Source of the DNA: Basidiobolus meristosporus CBS 931.73
Taxonomy: Eukaryota > Basidiobolomycota > Basidiobolomycetes > Basidiobolales > Basidiobolaceae
Direction of reading: 5' to 3'
Length of the DNA stretch: 64,000 nt
Assembly: GCA_002104905.1 (NCBI GenBank)
Contig: MCFE01000099.1
Location: 62,001-126,000 of the forward strand
The notes beneath the pieces were generated by a model. That model was not told the DNA's origin. It was given only the letters and a program-made list of their open reading frames with translations, and searched no databases. Below, one piece after another: positions 1-9,332 of the stretch (the first letter of the stretch is position 1; each line of letters starts with the position of its first letter). A program made the position numbers and the translations under genes.

Positions 1-198
1 TTCTCAAAGCTGTCCAAACAGCCCCAAATTTTGCACACATGCACCTGGGACCTTTCTAAGCATAGTCTTTGTGTTTGGCTTGCCAAGACTATGTAAAAGT
101 GTAAATACTCTTTTTACACTCAATAAATCATTAAGTGAAAACCACATAAACTACTTGTCCTCCCAATCACTTTTGATATCTCCAAAAATCTTACAACA
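1..198 (+). repeat. Copia family 1, 5' LTR (3' part only)
   Basis: This stretch matches the last two thirds of the complete LTR at 8985-9332, including the shared block around 'cattaagtgaaaaccacata' and the end TTACAACA at 191-198. The window starts inside the LTR. It is the 5' LTR of the element that runs to 9332, because gag-like coding sequence follows directly. The base run after the LTR (199-212, tgctatgagcccta) sits where a Copia primer-binding site should be and loosely resembles the initiator-Met type; that reading is inferred. Confidence 0.85.
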
Positions 199-225
199 TG
201 CTATGAGCCCTAAGCTGTCATTCTC

Positions 226-977
226 TGCAATGTCCACAACTGCTATTACTTGAACTTTTCCCTCTGCTGAAAAGTTGGATGGATCTAATTACCAAGTGTA
301 GAAGGTGAGGATGAAGATGCTGCTACATGATAGAGACCTTTGGGTTGTTGTCATGGGAGAAGAATGCCTACCTAACAATGAGGGAGAGGAGTCCTTAGAG
401 TACCAGAAAAAAGAACAAAGTGCCTTTAACTGTACTTGCCTCAATGTTAAAGATAAATTGCTAGTTCAATGCGCAAGAGCAAAAACAGCAAAGAATGCCT
501 GGAAGGCATTAGCAGACACCTACCAGTCATGTTCAGCGGCTAAGAAAATGTATCTGAGACAATGGTTCCTCCTACAAAGATGCTGCCAGGAGAAGAAATG
601 AAAAATCTAATTAACAGAATTACCCTGCTGGTAGATGAGATGGAATCTGTGGGCATACCAACTACTGATGAGGATGTGATAGTTACCATCCTGAATAGCC
701 TGAAAGACAAGCTTCAGGGCCTTGTATCAGTCCTAGAGTCCAGAACTGAATATTTGACCTTAAATTATGTATATGGAAGGCTCCTGGATGAAGAATTAAG
801 AAAATCAAGCGCATATAAGAAGGAAGAAGAAAATGCTTTAATAAGCAATGATAACCAACAAAGGAGGTACCCAAGACTCTACAAAGGCAACAGCAACCTG
901 TTTTGCAACTAATGGAAAAGGAAAGGACACACATCAGACAGGTGCTTCAAAAAGAAACCCTATGAAAAATTATTGAG
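226..977 (+). pseudogene. Copia family 1 gag (UBN2/retrotran_gag_2-like), broken
   Basis: The translation carries the usual Copia gag start 'LDGSNYQV', an 'LW.VV.GEE' block, 'AKNAWKALADTY' and, after a frame change near 575, 'LLVDEMESVGIPTTDEDV'. This is the family that packages the element's RNA into virus-like particles. A stop lies near the start (about 250-252), a frameshift separates the two halves, and the zinc-knuckle region ends in 'GHTSDRCFKK' with its first cysteine pair damaged by a TAA at about 910. The 3' end is cut by the Tnp2 element at 984; protease-integrase coding resumes at 5300. It cannot make an intact Gag. Confidence 0.85.
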
Positions 978-1288
978 ATGATCCCGTCAAAAGGCCATCA
1001 CAAAGTTAATTTCCCATGACTGAGAGGTACTGATCTTGTCAGGACACTGTCCAGAGACCGTTGAAAAATAATTGCACCCCAGATTTCACAAAAAACTTTG
1101 TCAAAATTTTTCATCACAACAATGTATAAGTGGCTTTTGATTGGTTCCCTGCCAATTTGCTCACTTTCTGATCCCGGACACTCTATTGCCTCCTATGTTT
1201 GTGTGAATTGATTGGCTATTGCCTCTTTTTCACACTCCTTACTTCCTGACTCAACTGTTTCTCTTACTTTTCATGCGTACATATTGAT

Positions 1289-2750
1289 TTATTTCCGTTG
1301 AAACTTCAGTTGTACCTCAATTGCCAATTGTATTGACCCATACAAGTCTCTATACCCTACACTAACATTAAGCCCAACCCCACACTCAACAAGTAACTCC
1401 ATTAAAATCCACCACTCAGTAAGTATTTCTGCTGTAATGCTTTGGTTCCACAACTTTGGCAGGAACCCAACAGCTTTATGCCACTGTTCATTCACTGGCT
1501 CCCACATGTCCTGGTCTTCAGCCGGCACTGCAAGGTCTAGCTCCTCATCTGCCAGTCTTTGCAATAAATCCTTGCAGTATTCCAGTGTGTTTTCTTGAGC
1601 ACTGCTCTTGAAGAAGTGCTGCAACCTCTTGGTGTGCCTATTAATGTTCCAAAACTCCACTGAAGGCATTGTGATAGTCTTTTGAGCTCTTGACGTTGTA
1701 GCCTTGTCCGTCAGTGGGATCTCCACTCTGTCAACAATGGAGGCTGTGGAGGCTGTGGTAGACAAATTGCCTTTTTCAGCAAACTCATCTACCTTGCTGG
1801 AGTGTAGCTCAACTGGCTGTGCTTCCAACTCTTGTGAAAACACCTGTTTTCTTGTTGGTAATTCTTCTTGGCTATGATGGGATTCAGTCTGTTCCTGGCT
1901 TGCGGCATTAATTGGCAAGAACTGCAGTTTTTTTTGCATGCCTCCCTGTCTCAGGCTTGGGTAGACATTTTTCCCTTTACCTTTTCCTTTATCACTGCCA
2001 GGTCTTTCACTGCTACTTTGTCTGAGTGCTTCTTGTAAAGAACTACATTTTCTTCTGGATAAATTCTGCTCTGACACATCTGTTTTGGCCTGCTTGTTCC
2101 TTGCTGGCACTCTTCTGGCAACCTGACATTTCTTTTCAGCTTGTTTTGAGCTCTCAACCGTAGTTGTGACGGGCTCCTGTAAAAGTGGCTGGTTTTTATC
2201 ACTGCCAGGTCCTTCACTGCTGCTTTGACTAGGTGCTTCTTGAGTGGTACTACGCTTTTTCCTTGATAAATATTGTGCTGGTGCATCCATGTCTGCCTGC
2301 TTGTCCTTAATTGGCACTCTTCCAGCTGCCTGACGTCTCTTTGACGCTTGTCTGGAGCTTTTGGCCCTGCTTGTAACGGGCTCTTGAGGAAGCTGCTGGT
2401 TTTTAGCCATGGCACCCTTGTTCTTCTGCCTTTGATAGTTTCTACTATTCATAAGATACTTTCTTAGCATACCAATGCTGGCCCAAAATCCATTTTCCCG
2501 TTTGAATCCAGGATAATGCTCATGGAACAAGTCAAGTGCATTCTGCTTGGCCTTGAGTTCCTGATGGTCCCATGATATGCCGGCCTTAAGGTGATGGCAT
2601 GCTAGACTTCCAACAGCCTCTTGTATATAAACTCACTCTTTATCATTGTACTCAATGGCTTCATGCATCTTCAATATCTTTTGATGTTTAGGCTTTGGTA
2701 CAAACACTACATTTTCTCCCTCTGATGCTGTGATAGGGTTTTTTGTGGGC
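1289..2750 (-). pseudogene. Tnp2-element accessory protein, C-terminal part with tandem repeats
   Basis: An open frame of about 413 codons runs from 2530 down to a TAA at about 1289. There is no ATG at its apparent start; the same frame is readable upstream through 'WDHQELKAKQNALDLFHEH' to a TGA at about 2632, where copy B has TGG, so the true protein begins further upstream. It is Lys/Arg/Gln/Ser-rich and holds two tandem 69-residue units with the consensus 'NQ.L.QEPV' ... 'SSSE.PGSDK', at about 2195-2402 and 1988-2195. The C-terminal third (near 'EFWNINRHTKRLQHFF') is a more ordinary globular stretch. I do not recognise the family; a basic, repeat-bearing, DNA-binding accessory factor is a guess from composition and context. 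Copy B carries a truncated homologue at 30971-31398. Confidence 0.6.
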
Positions 2751-2751
2751 T

Positions 2752-3018
2752 TTATCTTTTGGCACTGTTTTGTGCTTCAAAGACTGTATGGTGTTCCTCT
2801 GCTGTTACATTGAGAAATGGCTCAATTCTTGGCTGTGACATTGAGCTACTTGAGTTCCTTCTTTCAGCAAAGATACTGCTTTCTCTACCTGGGATAATGG
2901 TTGCTCTACATATATTATCCACTTTTCCTGTTTCTGGACTATTTCCTGATTTCTCTGGGCCATTGCATCTATCCTTTGACTGATAACCAGACAACTTTGC
3001 TTTATTTTTTGGCGGCAT
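2752..3018 (-). pseudogene. Tnp2-element accessory protein, N-terminal part (internally deleted)
   Basis: It starts with 'MPPKNKAKLSG', the same start as the longer copy at 28926. In copy A about 315 bp found in copy B (from after the lysine-rich start to 'DRIDAMAQRNQEI') are missing. The remainder includes a predicted helical stretch 'MAQRNQEIVQKQEKW' in an overlapping frame, which looks like a short coiled coil. It lies head-to-head with the transposase start at 3241, so the two genes share a 220-bp spacer. It is probably the first exon or first part of the protein continued at 1289-2750, since copies B and D have the same order. Function unknown. Confidence 0.6.
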
Positions 3019-3240
3019 ATATATGGGAGTGAATCAAACCAAAGGGGAAATAGTGTTATATATATGTATGTATGTGGTGCCATAGCTTTATTTATAATGC
3101 TTACTATGGCGGGTCATCATTGAATCTTACATTCATGTAGGTGCAATGTCTCAAATACAAGACTGTCTTAAGTTCACATGAGTATTGACCAAAAAGTGAT
3201 ATAATAGCGTTATGTTGTTGAAGGTCAAACTGTTTGCCCC
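3019..3240. promoter_or_regulatory. Shared spacer between divergent Tnp2-element genes
   Basis: A 222-bp AT-rich spacer separates the accessory gene (start 3018, -) from the transposase (start 3241, +). It contains alternating TA runs (about 3048-3075). The equivalent spacers at 28704-28925 (copy B) and about 56291-56509 (copy D) have the same length and clear similarity, so the interval is conserved between copies. A two-way promoter is the natural reading; no transcription start can be fixed from sequence alone. Confidence 0.5.
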
Positions 3241-5098
3241 ATGGACAAGACTACTTTGACTCAACACCGTAAGAGAAGAGAAAAAAGACCATGTGGCTAT
3301 GGTGGCAAGCCTCTCAGCCATGAAGCACGCAGACAGCATAGGAAGTATTACAAGGATCACAGCCAGTGTTTTGCCACCCAAGTCATATTTGACCATTCAT
3401 TGCTCACTACTGTACCAACATTATCTTGCCGGCCAGTTGATACTTCTATATTGGCACCTGGCTGTCTTTGTCACCTTGCGCAAACTGAGTCAGGTGAGTT
3501 TGTGACGCCTTTAGGCTCACCTCAGCCTTCTGAATATGGCACGCAGAGTGATAGCTTGGACAAAGAAGGCTCACTGATGGATTTTGAGCCTATCTCCCCT
3601 AACAACAGTACCACATATGAACCTGGTCAAATCCCTATATGCAATGAGACAACACCCATTGAAACAAATGCCAAGGATACTTTATGGAGCCAAGTGAGCC
3701 TAGTGATCCATCTACTGGTGAATGATGTAATGTTGTGGCTAGAGAAGTGGCAGATTTCCACTAATATCAGTAATGGGGGCTTTGAGGATTTATTACTACT
3801 TCTTGCCAAAATCATACTGGGATGCAACTTACCATGTACATGGTACAAGTGGACAACCATCATGCAGCTGGCAACATATGATCCAGAGACTGTCCTGATT
3901 CCAGCATGTGTTAACAGTTGCATGGCATTTGCATCCAAAAATGCTACCATTGCAACGTGTCCAAATTGTCAGGAATCCACCACCATTGAGGGAAAACATT
4001 GTTCACACTCTGGATAAATTCCAGTCATACCCCATCTGAGGAAGCTGATGCAGTCCAACAAATATTGCAAAGCTATACAGTACCGCACTCAGTATCAATC
4101 AAGCGCAAACATATCCGATATATTTGATGGCAAACATTACAAACAGCTAAGAAGCAAGGGCTACTTTGAAGGTATGTATGACCATGCCTTTGCTTTAGCA
4201 CTTGATGGATTCTCATTAAACAAGTACTCTACCAGCAAATCCTGCTGGCCACTGATTCTCATCAATCTTAATCTGCCGCCCATCTCACAGTATCATAGCA
4301 ATAGTCTGATGGAGTTGGAAAATACTGAGTACAAATGTGCACATGGAGACACCTATGCCTATGGCATTAAGAAGCTAAGCAGTCCCAATGCGTGGGTAAT
4401 CAGTTAAGTAATGCAAAGTTGGGTTGGGTGCAACAAGCAACTAATTTTTATCAGGAAAACTCCACCAAGATATGCCAGATTTCTCATGGTCACAAGCCAA
4501 CTTCTACACCATGCAATATGGAATTCACACAAACAAAAGCCAGAGCACACCTATAAGGGGGACTAGAATCTAGCAGGGAGAAGGAATATATTGGCAAAAT
4601 ACCAAGAAGTTCTTTGCAGATATTCAGGAGGTATTCATGGCAGAAGTGGCAACAACCAAGCATAGGTTTGCAAGATGTATATTCTACCAGCAGTACAAGG
4701 TATACGGCAACTTTGCAAGTATCACACTAAAAAGCCGTAAAGTTGAGGTTATAGAAGTATGTCAATTGTGGCAGGTGTGTATGTTTGCAGAGGTTAGTAA
4801 GCAGGAGGCCATAGTTTTTTTTATTTGAGCTGTATGTGGAATACCCAAGGTAGTAGTGGGTAAGCAAATAAACAAAGGTTATTCTACAGTGGAATATATG
4901 AATTGCACAAGGGGAGGTAGAAAAAGGAAATACCATTTGGTAAATTGGTACAGTAGCATTATACAGAACCAGTGGCAGGCCGTCATACTGCCAAGAAAAA
5001 GCCATCAGAGTCTTGCTGTGAGGCCGTCAAAATACCGTCAAGTTTCTTGCCATATAAGGCAATCTGAAGTCCTGGCCAACTGTATCAACTTAAAATAG
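3241..5098 (+). pseudogene. Tnp2-like (Transposase_21) transposase, copy A, internally deleted
   Basis: The first 258 codons are open (3241-4017). They include a Cys/His-rich start ('CGYGGKPLSHEARRQHRKYY'), then 'ISNGGFEDLLLLLAKI', 'PACVNSC' and 'CPNCQES', a pattern of paired cysteines typical of fungal Tnp2 N-termini. After a TAA at 4015-4017 the frame continues with 'IFDGKHYKQLRSKGYF', 'ALDGFSLNK' and 'LINLNLPP', the conserved Tnp2 core. At about 4318 the sequence jumps to the C-terminal part ('CAHGDTYAYGIKKL'), so the GDTPA/GHN block present in copy B is lost. The C-terminal region (4637-5098) has 'ATTKHRFARCIFYQQY' and 'CTRGGRKRKYHLVNWY'. The enzyme would cut and join element ends in the nucleus; this copy cannot. 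Confidence 0.8.
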
Positions 5099-5299
5099 TA
5101 ATAGAGCACTGAAAGACCGCAACAATGCCATGCAAATATTGTCACAGCACCAATCAAAAATTGTCAAGCTTTATCCCTTTATTTAGCTGTAAAATTTGCA
5201 AAACACTGTCATGATCTTGTTATAAGATTGTCAGGAGGGTCACTAATTCCAAGCTGCTGTTATTATGACAGTCTCTAAACGGGATCTTGACGGATGATC

Positions 5300-6327
5300 T
5301 GGATTGGATCTACCTGCGGGACCAAATTATTTTTCATAGGGAAAGATAATCAGCAGAAAAAGCCTGAATATGGTAATGCTGCAACAACTGAAGAAAGACT
5401 ATTCATATCTGCACTAAATATGGCCACAAACAAGGATTCTCAGACATGGTATATTGACTCTGGAGCATCTCAACACTTTACACACCAAAAAGAACCTTTT
5501 ACTCAATATCAAGAAATTCTGATTAAGAAGGTTTTCATGGGTGACAATAGAACACTTGTTGCAGTGGGAGAAGGAACTATCCAAGCAAACCTAAGAAGCA
5601 GTGAAGGAAGCCATACACTGACTTTGAAAGAAGTACTCTCTGTACCAGAAATAGCCAAGAGCCTACTATCTGTAAGCAAGGCCACTGCAAAAGAACTCTG
5701 TTTCAGGTTTGACAATTCTGGATGCATGATCACTGATCAAAATGGTGCCCATATTGCTTCTGGTATCAGAGATCAGAGCCTATACAAGTTGACTTATATT
5801 CCATCATATTTGGAAGCTAATATAAGTAACCTAAATGAAGAAACACCAATGCTTTGGCACAGGAGATTTGGGCACATCAATTTTGATTATGTGTGCAAAA
5901 TGATCAAAGAACAGCTAGTTTCTAGAGTAAAAATTGATCCCCCAGCTAATTTGGAGCACTGTGAAGCCTGCATACATGGGAAGCAAGCCAGACAACTGTT
6001 CAAGAGCTCTGGGCTTATCAAAACTAAGAAAAAATTAGATCTAATTCACTCAGATCTGTGTGGACATATGCAAGATTTATCCTTAGAGGGGATGAAGTAT
6101 TTAATCACCTTTATTGATGAGTATACAAGATACACATGGGTCTACTTCATGGAGAGAAAGAAGGAAGCTCTGTCTAAGCTCAGGGAGCTTAAAGCCAAGG
6201 TGCAGAGAGAAACTGGTGAAAAAATCAAGAAAATACACTCTGAAAATGGTGGAGAATATACCTCAAAACTCTTTATCCACTTCTGCAAAATTCATGGGAT
6301 AAAGCAAGAGACTACTGTACCATACTC
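5300..6327 (+). pseudogene. Copia family 1 protease and integrase N-terminal half
   Basis: A long open frame (5294 to 6349, running into the inserted LTR). In order: aspartic protease with the DSGAS active site ('YIDSGASQHFTH', about 5450-5490); GAG-pre-integrase with 'LWHRRFGHIN' (about 5852-5880) and 'CEACIHGKQARQLF' (zinc-binding Cys/His); then the integrase core with 'DLIHSDLCG', 'FIDEYTRYTWVYF' and 'HSENGGEYTS'. The second catalytic Asp region reads SENGG here, where the + copy near 39715 has SDNGG, so one catalytic residue looks changed from D to E. The frame is cut after 'TTVPYS' by the solo LTR at 6328 and resumes at 7558 ('QQNGVAE'). Confidence 0.88.
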
Positions 6328-7557
6328 TGTTGTGTTGTATTATGATTAGTTTGGGGCTTGTTCTACAATGTAGAGGCTAATTAGCAATATACAACAACTT
6401 CCAGTATGCTAATACTGAAATAGTTTATTGGGAGTTTGATATACTAATAGAAGATATAACTTTCACTAATTTCCTCAATCTTAGGCTCAAAATATACTGT
6501 AGGCATTGTTTATCACTTCTACAGCAGTGTTCTGACCTTCTGCTGACTTATGGGCTTATTTACTTTTATAGTAACTTTTCCTTATTTGGGAGTCACTTTC
6601 CTTTCTGAGAAGATATTTCCTTAAATGGAAATTCTGAACTCCCCTTTAACCTAAAGAGGCATGTTGTACAAGTCTCCAAAAGGGTCTTCAGACTTAAAGG
6701 GGTGTCTAAAGGGGTGTCTCTAGAGTAAAGGGGCTTCTTGTAGTGGTCTCTAAAGTGGACTTTACACTAAAGGGGTGCCTAAAGGGGATTCTTTAGAGTA
6801 AGGGAGTTTCTTAGCGGGGTCTCTAAAGGGGTCATTAGACTAAAGGGGTGTCTTTAGAGTAAATGGGTTTCTTAGAGGGGACTTTTCCAACAGAAAAGTG
6901 GTAGTTTTGTGTAGAACTTAGATTGGATTCTTGTGAGCTTTGCAGTCTATTTACTGATGTAGTACCAATCAAAGTCAGAATACTCAACAGTGAAAGTTAA
7001 CAGGGGAAGTCTTATAACCTTTAAACTTGTAATTGTAGTGTGGAGATTCTGGAAAGAGAGGCTCTCCCTTTATTTTCCAGCTGGGAAAGCCATATATATG
7101 AAAATTCTGAAGGATCAATGTTTCTGGGTGATTGCGCAAGCAATACACGTGATACAAAGCTAAAATCATACAGTAGCGCAGATTGGACATAGGCTCAGCA
7201 CCTGTAAGAATTTCACGTGATTTGATTGGCTGGTTCAAAAGTTATACACAATCAAAGTCACCATAGTAATCCTAGCAATAAGGCATATTATATATAATAA
7301 TTGGACTCTTTTGGTCATAGCTCCTTAAGCACTGCTTCCAATGAGCTGTAAATTGAAACATGTGCTGGCTACTACGTTTTCTGTATGACACAATATTCTT
7401 GGGTGGATTGCTGGTCAGGGTCTGGAGCATTTGTCATTCAAGGTTGGAAATTCTTGATCTTTCACTTGTGTGTTAAAGTAGCAAAAAGCAAAATAAAGAA
7501 ATGAGTGCACAGTTGGTTTAGAGATATTGTAGTAACAAAATACTTTCCATTATTACA
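6328..7557 (+). repeat. Solo LTR, AAAGGGG-rich family (call LTR-S), copy 1
   Basis: A 1230-bp block starting TGTTGTGTTG and ending TTATTACA sits inside the Copia integrase. It is flanked by ACTC on both sides (6324-6327, 7558-7561), and removing it plus one repeat restores the Copia reading seen at 33280-33300. Inverted copies lie at 29938-30813 and 52895-54101. No internal retroelement sequence accompanies any of them, so all three are solo LTRs left by LTR-LTR recombination. The orphan reading frame 6984-7238 (-) inside it has no recognisable content. Confidence 0.88.
6640..6880 (+). promoter_or_regulatory. AAAGGGG box array in LTR-S copy 1
   Basis: At least seven exact AAAGGGG boxes lie in about 240 bp, spaced by variants of 'tgtct(t)tagagt' and 'cttcttgtag', with several further degenerate boxes. 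AGGGG/CCCCT is the core of the yeast stress-response element bound by Msn2/4-type zinc fingers. The array is kept in the other two LTR-S copies. A regulatory role is an inference from box density and position within an LTR. Confidence 0.5.
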
Positions 7558-8984
7558 ACTCCCCACAGCAAAATGGAGTAGCAGAATGTGCTAACAGATC
7601 AATTATTGATATGGAAGATCCATGATCCATGATCAAAAATTATCCTATGATTTATGGGCGGAATCAGTTGCTACTGCTGTATATCTTAAAAACAGGAGTT
7701 ATAACAGAATACTTTGTGATTCTACACCATTTGAAGCACGGTATGGATACAGACCAAGTACAGAACATCTAAGAATATATGGGTGTGCAGTATATGCCAA
7801 GAAACTGCCTGGAAATCATTCAAAATTTGAGCCAACAAGTGTAAGATGCATATTTTTGGGTTACTGCAATAAGAGTAAAGCATACAGACCCTACAATACC
7901 AAAGCAAAGAAGCTAATCAAGTCAAGGGATGTATTGTTTGATGAAAATTCAAAATTTTCACAAAGAATGACATCAGTTGATGACAAAAATCTGTTCCCAG
8001 GTCCACCAATTGTCAGGATTGAACCAAAGCAAAACAATGAAAATTTTTTCACTCCAGAGGACTCTACAACCATGGTTCAGCCAGAATCAGTGCCCAGGAA
8101 TATCCCAGTAGTGATCATTCCAAAATCAAATGCCTGGAGATCCAATCGGACAAGAAATAGCCCATATTACTATGTCAATGAGGGTACAAACTTAGTCTAT
8201 GCCTATTCAGTCCATATTGAGAAACCCCAGACTGTATAAGAGGCCCTTAATAGCCCTCAGACAAAGTTTTGGAGATCTGCCTTTACTGAGGAATATCAGG
8301 CCCTGATGGAAAGTCAAACTTGGGACTTGGTCAAATTACCAATCAACCAAAAATCAATTGGATGCAGATTGGCCTTCAAGACAAGATACAAGGCTGATGG
8401 TACAAGTGAAAGATACAAAGCAAGACTTGTGGCCAAAGGATACTCTCAAACAAAAGGACTTGACTATACTGGACCTTTGCACTGGTAGCTAAGTTTAATT
8501 CCATCAGATTAATATTGGCTATTGCAGCCAAATATAAGTTTTTTATTCATCAACGGGATGAAAAACAGCATTTTTGAATGGAGAACTTGATGAGGACGTG
8601 TATATGAGCCAGCCTGATGGGCTTGCTGACCAAGATAACCCCCATTTGGTCTGCAAGCTTAAAAGTCACTATATGGTCTCAAACAATCACAAAGCACCTG
8701 GAATTGCAAGATAGATTCTTATTTGGAATCTTTGAGTTTTAAAAGGAGTAATGCTGACAATAGTATATACTCTAGGCCAGATAGAGCAAATCCAGTTCTA
8801 TTAGCTCTATATGTGGATGAATTTTCATACATGAAGCTATAGAGAATAACTTAGTTAGCTTGGTGCACTGTCCTACAGATGAGATGATTGCAGACATATT
8901 TACCAAACCATTAGCTAGAGACAAGTTTGAATATCTTAGGTCAAGATTAGGACTAGTCAGTTTTAACATTTAGCTGAGTGGGAG
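7558..8984 (+). pseudogene. Copia family 1 integrase C-terminus, reverse transcriptase and RNase H tail
   Basis: After the LTR the frame reads 'PQQNGVAE' and, from 7622, 'WAESVATAVYLKNRS', 'FEARYGYRPSTEHLRIYGC' and 'VRCIFLGYCNKSKAYR' (the integrase end typical of Copia). A linker follows with 'FTPEDSTT' and 'AWRSNRTRNSP', then the RVT_2 start 'ESQTWDLVKLP' and 'ERYKARLVAKGYSQTKGLDY'. There are stops near 8239 and 8488 and a frameshift near 8560. At about 8820 'ALYVD' of the RT active site is fused straight to the RNase H tail ('LVSLVHCPTDEMIADIFTKPLARDKFEYLRS', split here into its two recognisable parts by codon 15), so the second catalytic Asp, the RT thumb and most of RNase H are deleted. 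The RNase H tail ends at a TAG near 8973. Confidence 0.85.
8971..8984 (+). promoter_or_regulatory. Copia family 1 polypurine tract
   Basis: The bases 'ctgagtgggag' directly precede the 3' LTR start TGTTGTAA. The same purine-rich string, inverted (ctcccactca), borders the LTRs at 11214 and 31752, so it is the conserved primer site for plus-strand DNA synthesis in this family. Confidence 0.65.
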
Positions 8985-9332
8985 TGTTGTAAAAATTTGT
9001 AATTCCACCTAAATATTCACCTAACATAGTCACTTAGATCATTACCCTCAAATCCTAGAGAATACTGACCAAATTCCTTGTTGGGATTTACTTAAAATAT
9101 TTTCACCAGAATACCAGGTACCCCAAACATAAAAATTTTCAAAGTTGCTCAAACAGCCCCAAATTTTGCACACATGTTCTTGGGACCCTCCTTAACCTTT
9201 TGTATCTGCTTGTAATGCCAAGACTATGCAATGTACAAATACTACTTTTACATTCAATAAATCATTAAGTGAAAACCACATAATTTACTTGTTCTCCCAA
9301 TCACTTCCAATATCTCCAAGACTCTTACAACA
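8985..9332 (+). repeat. Copia family 1, 3' LTR (complete, 348 bp)
   Basis: It begins TGTTGTAA and ends CTTACAACA, perfect short inverted ends with the TG..CA rule. It matches 1-198 at its 3' part and, inverted, the LTRs at 10877-11213 and 31403-31751. The base run after it (atagtatggg) belongs to another, minus-strand Copia element, so the whole element from before position 1 to 9332 is nested in that one. Confidence 0.88.

Larger units (their letters stand above)
984..5293 (+). mobile_element. Tnp2-like DNA transposon, copy A (complete ends)
   Basis: A 4.3-kb insertion between the gag and protease-integrase parts of the Copia element. The ends read CCGTCAA (984-990) and TTGACGG (5287-5293), a short terminal inverted repeat, flanked on both sides by ATGATC (978-983 and 5294-5299), a candidate 6-bp target duplication. 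The same right end (TACGTCAAGATCCC, inverted) is at 51946. It carries two divergent gene blocks: an accessory protein on - (1289 to about 3018) and the transposase on + (3241 to about 5098). The middle of the transposase is deleted compared with copy B, so this copy is non-autonomous. The termini are not CACTA. Confidence 0.8.

Noticed and set aside
71-253. A 60-codon frame in the first LTR
   Set aside because: It lies in the Copia LTR and its boundary; the sequence is explained by the LTR and no other copy keeps the frame.
1289-2530. A complete gene starting at 2530
   Set aside because: The first codon there is TTG, and homology with copy B continues upstream, so it is the 3' part of a longer broken gene.
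984-5293. CACTA (EnSpm) element
   Set aside because: The transposase is Tnp2-like, but the ends read CCGTCAA and the flanking duplication looks like 6 bp rather than 3 bp.
6640-6880. CRISPR-like array
   Set aside because: Spacers and repeats are short, irregular and similar to each other, and the whole block is part of a eukaryotic LTR repeated three times.
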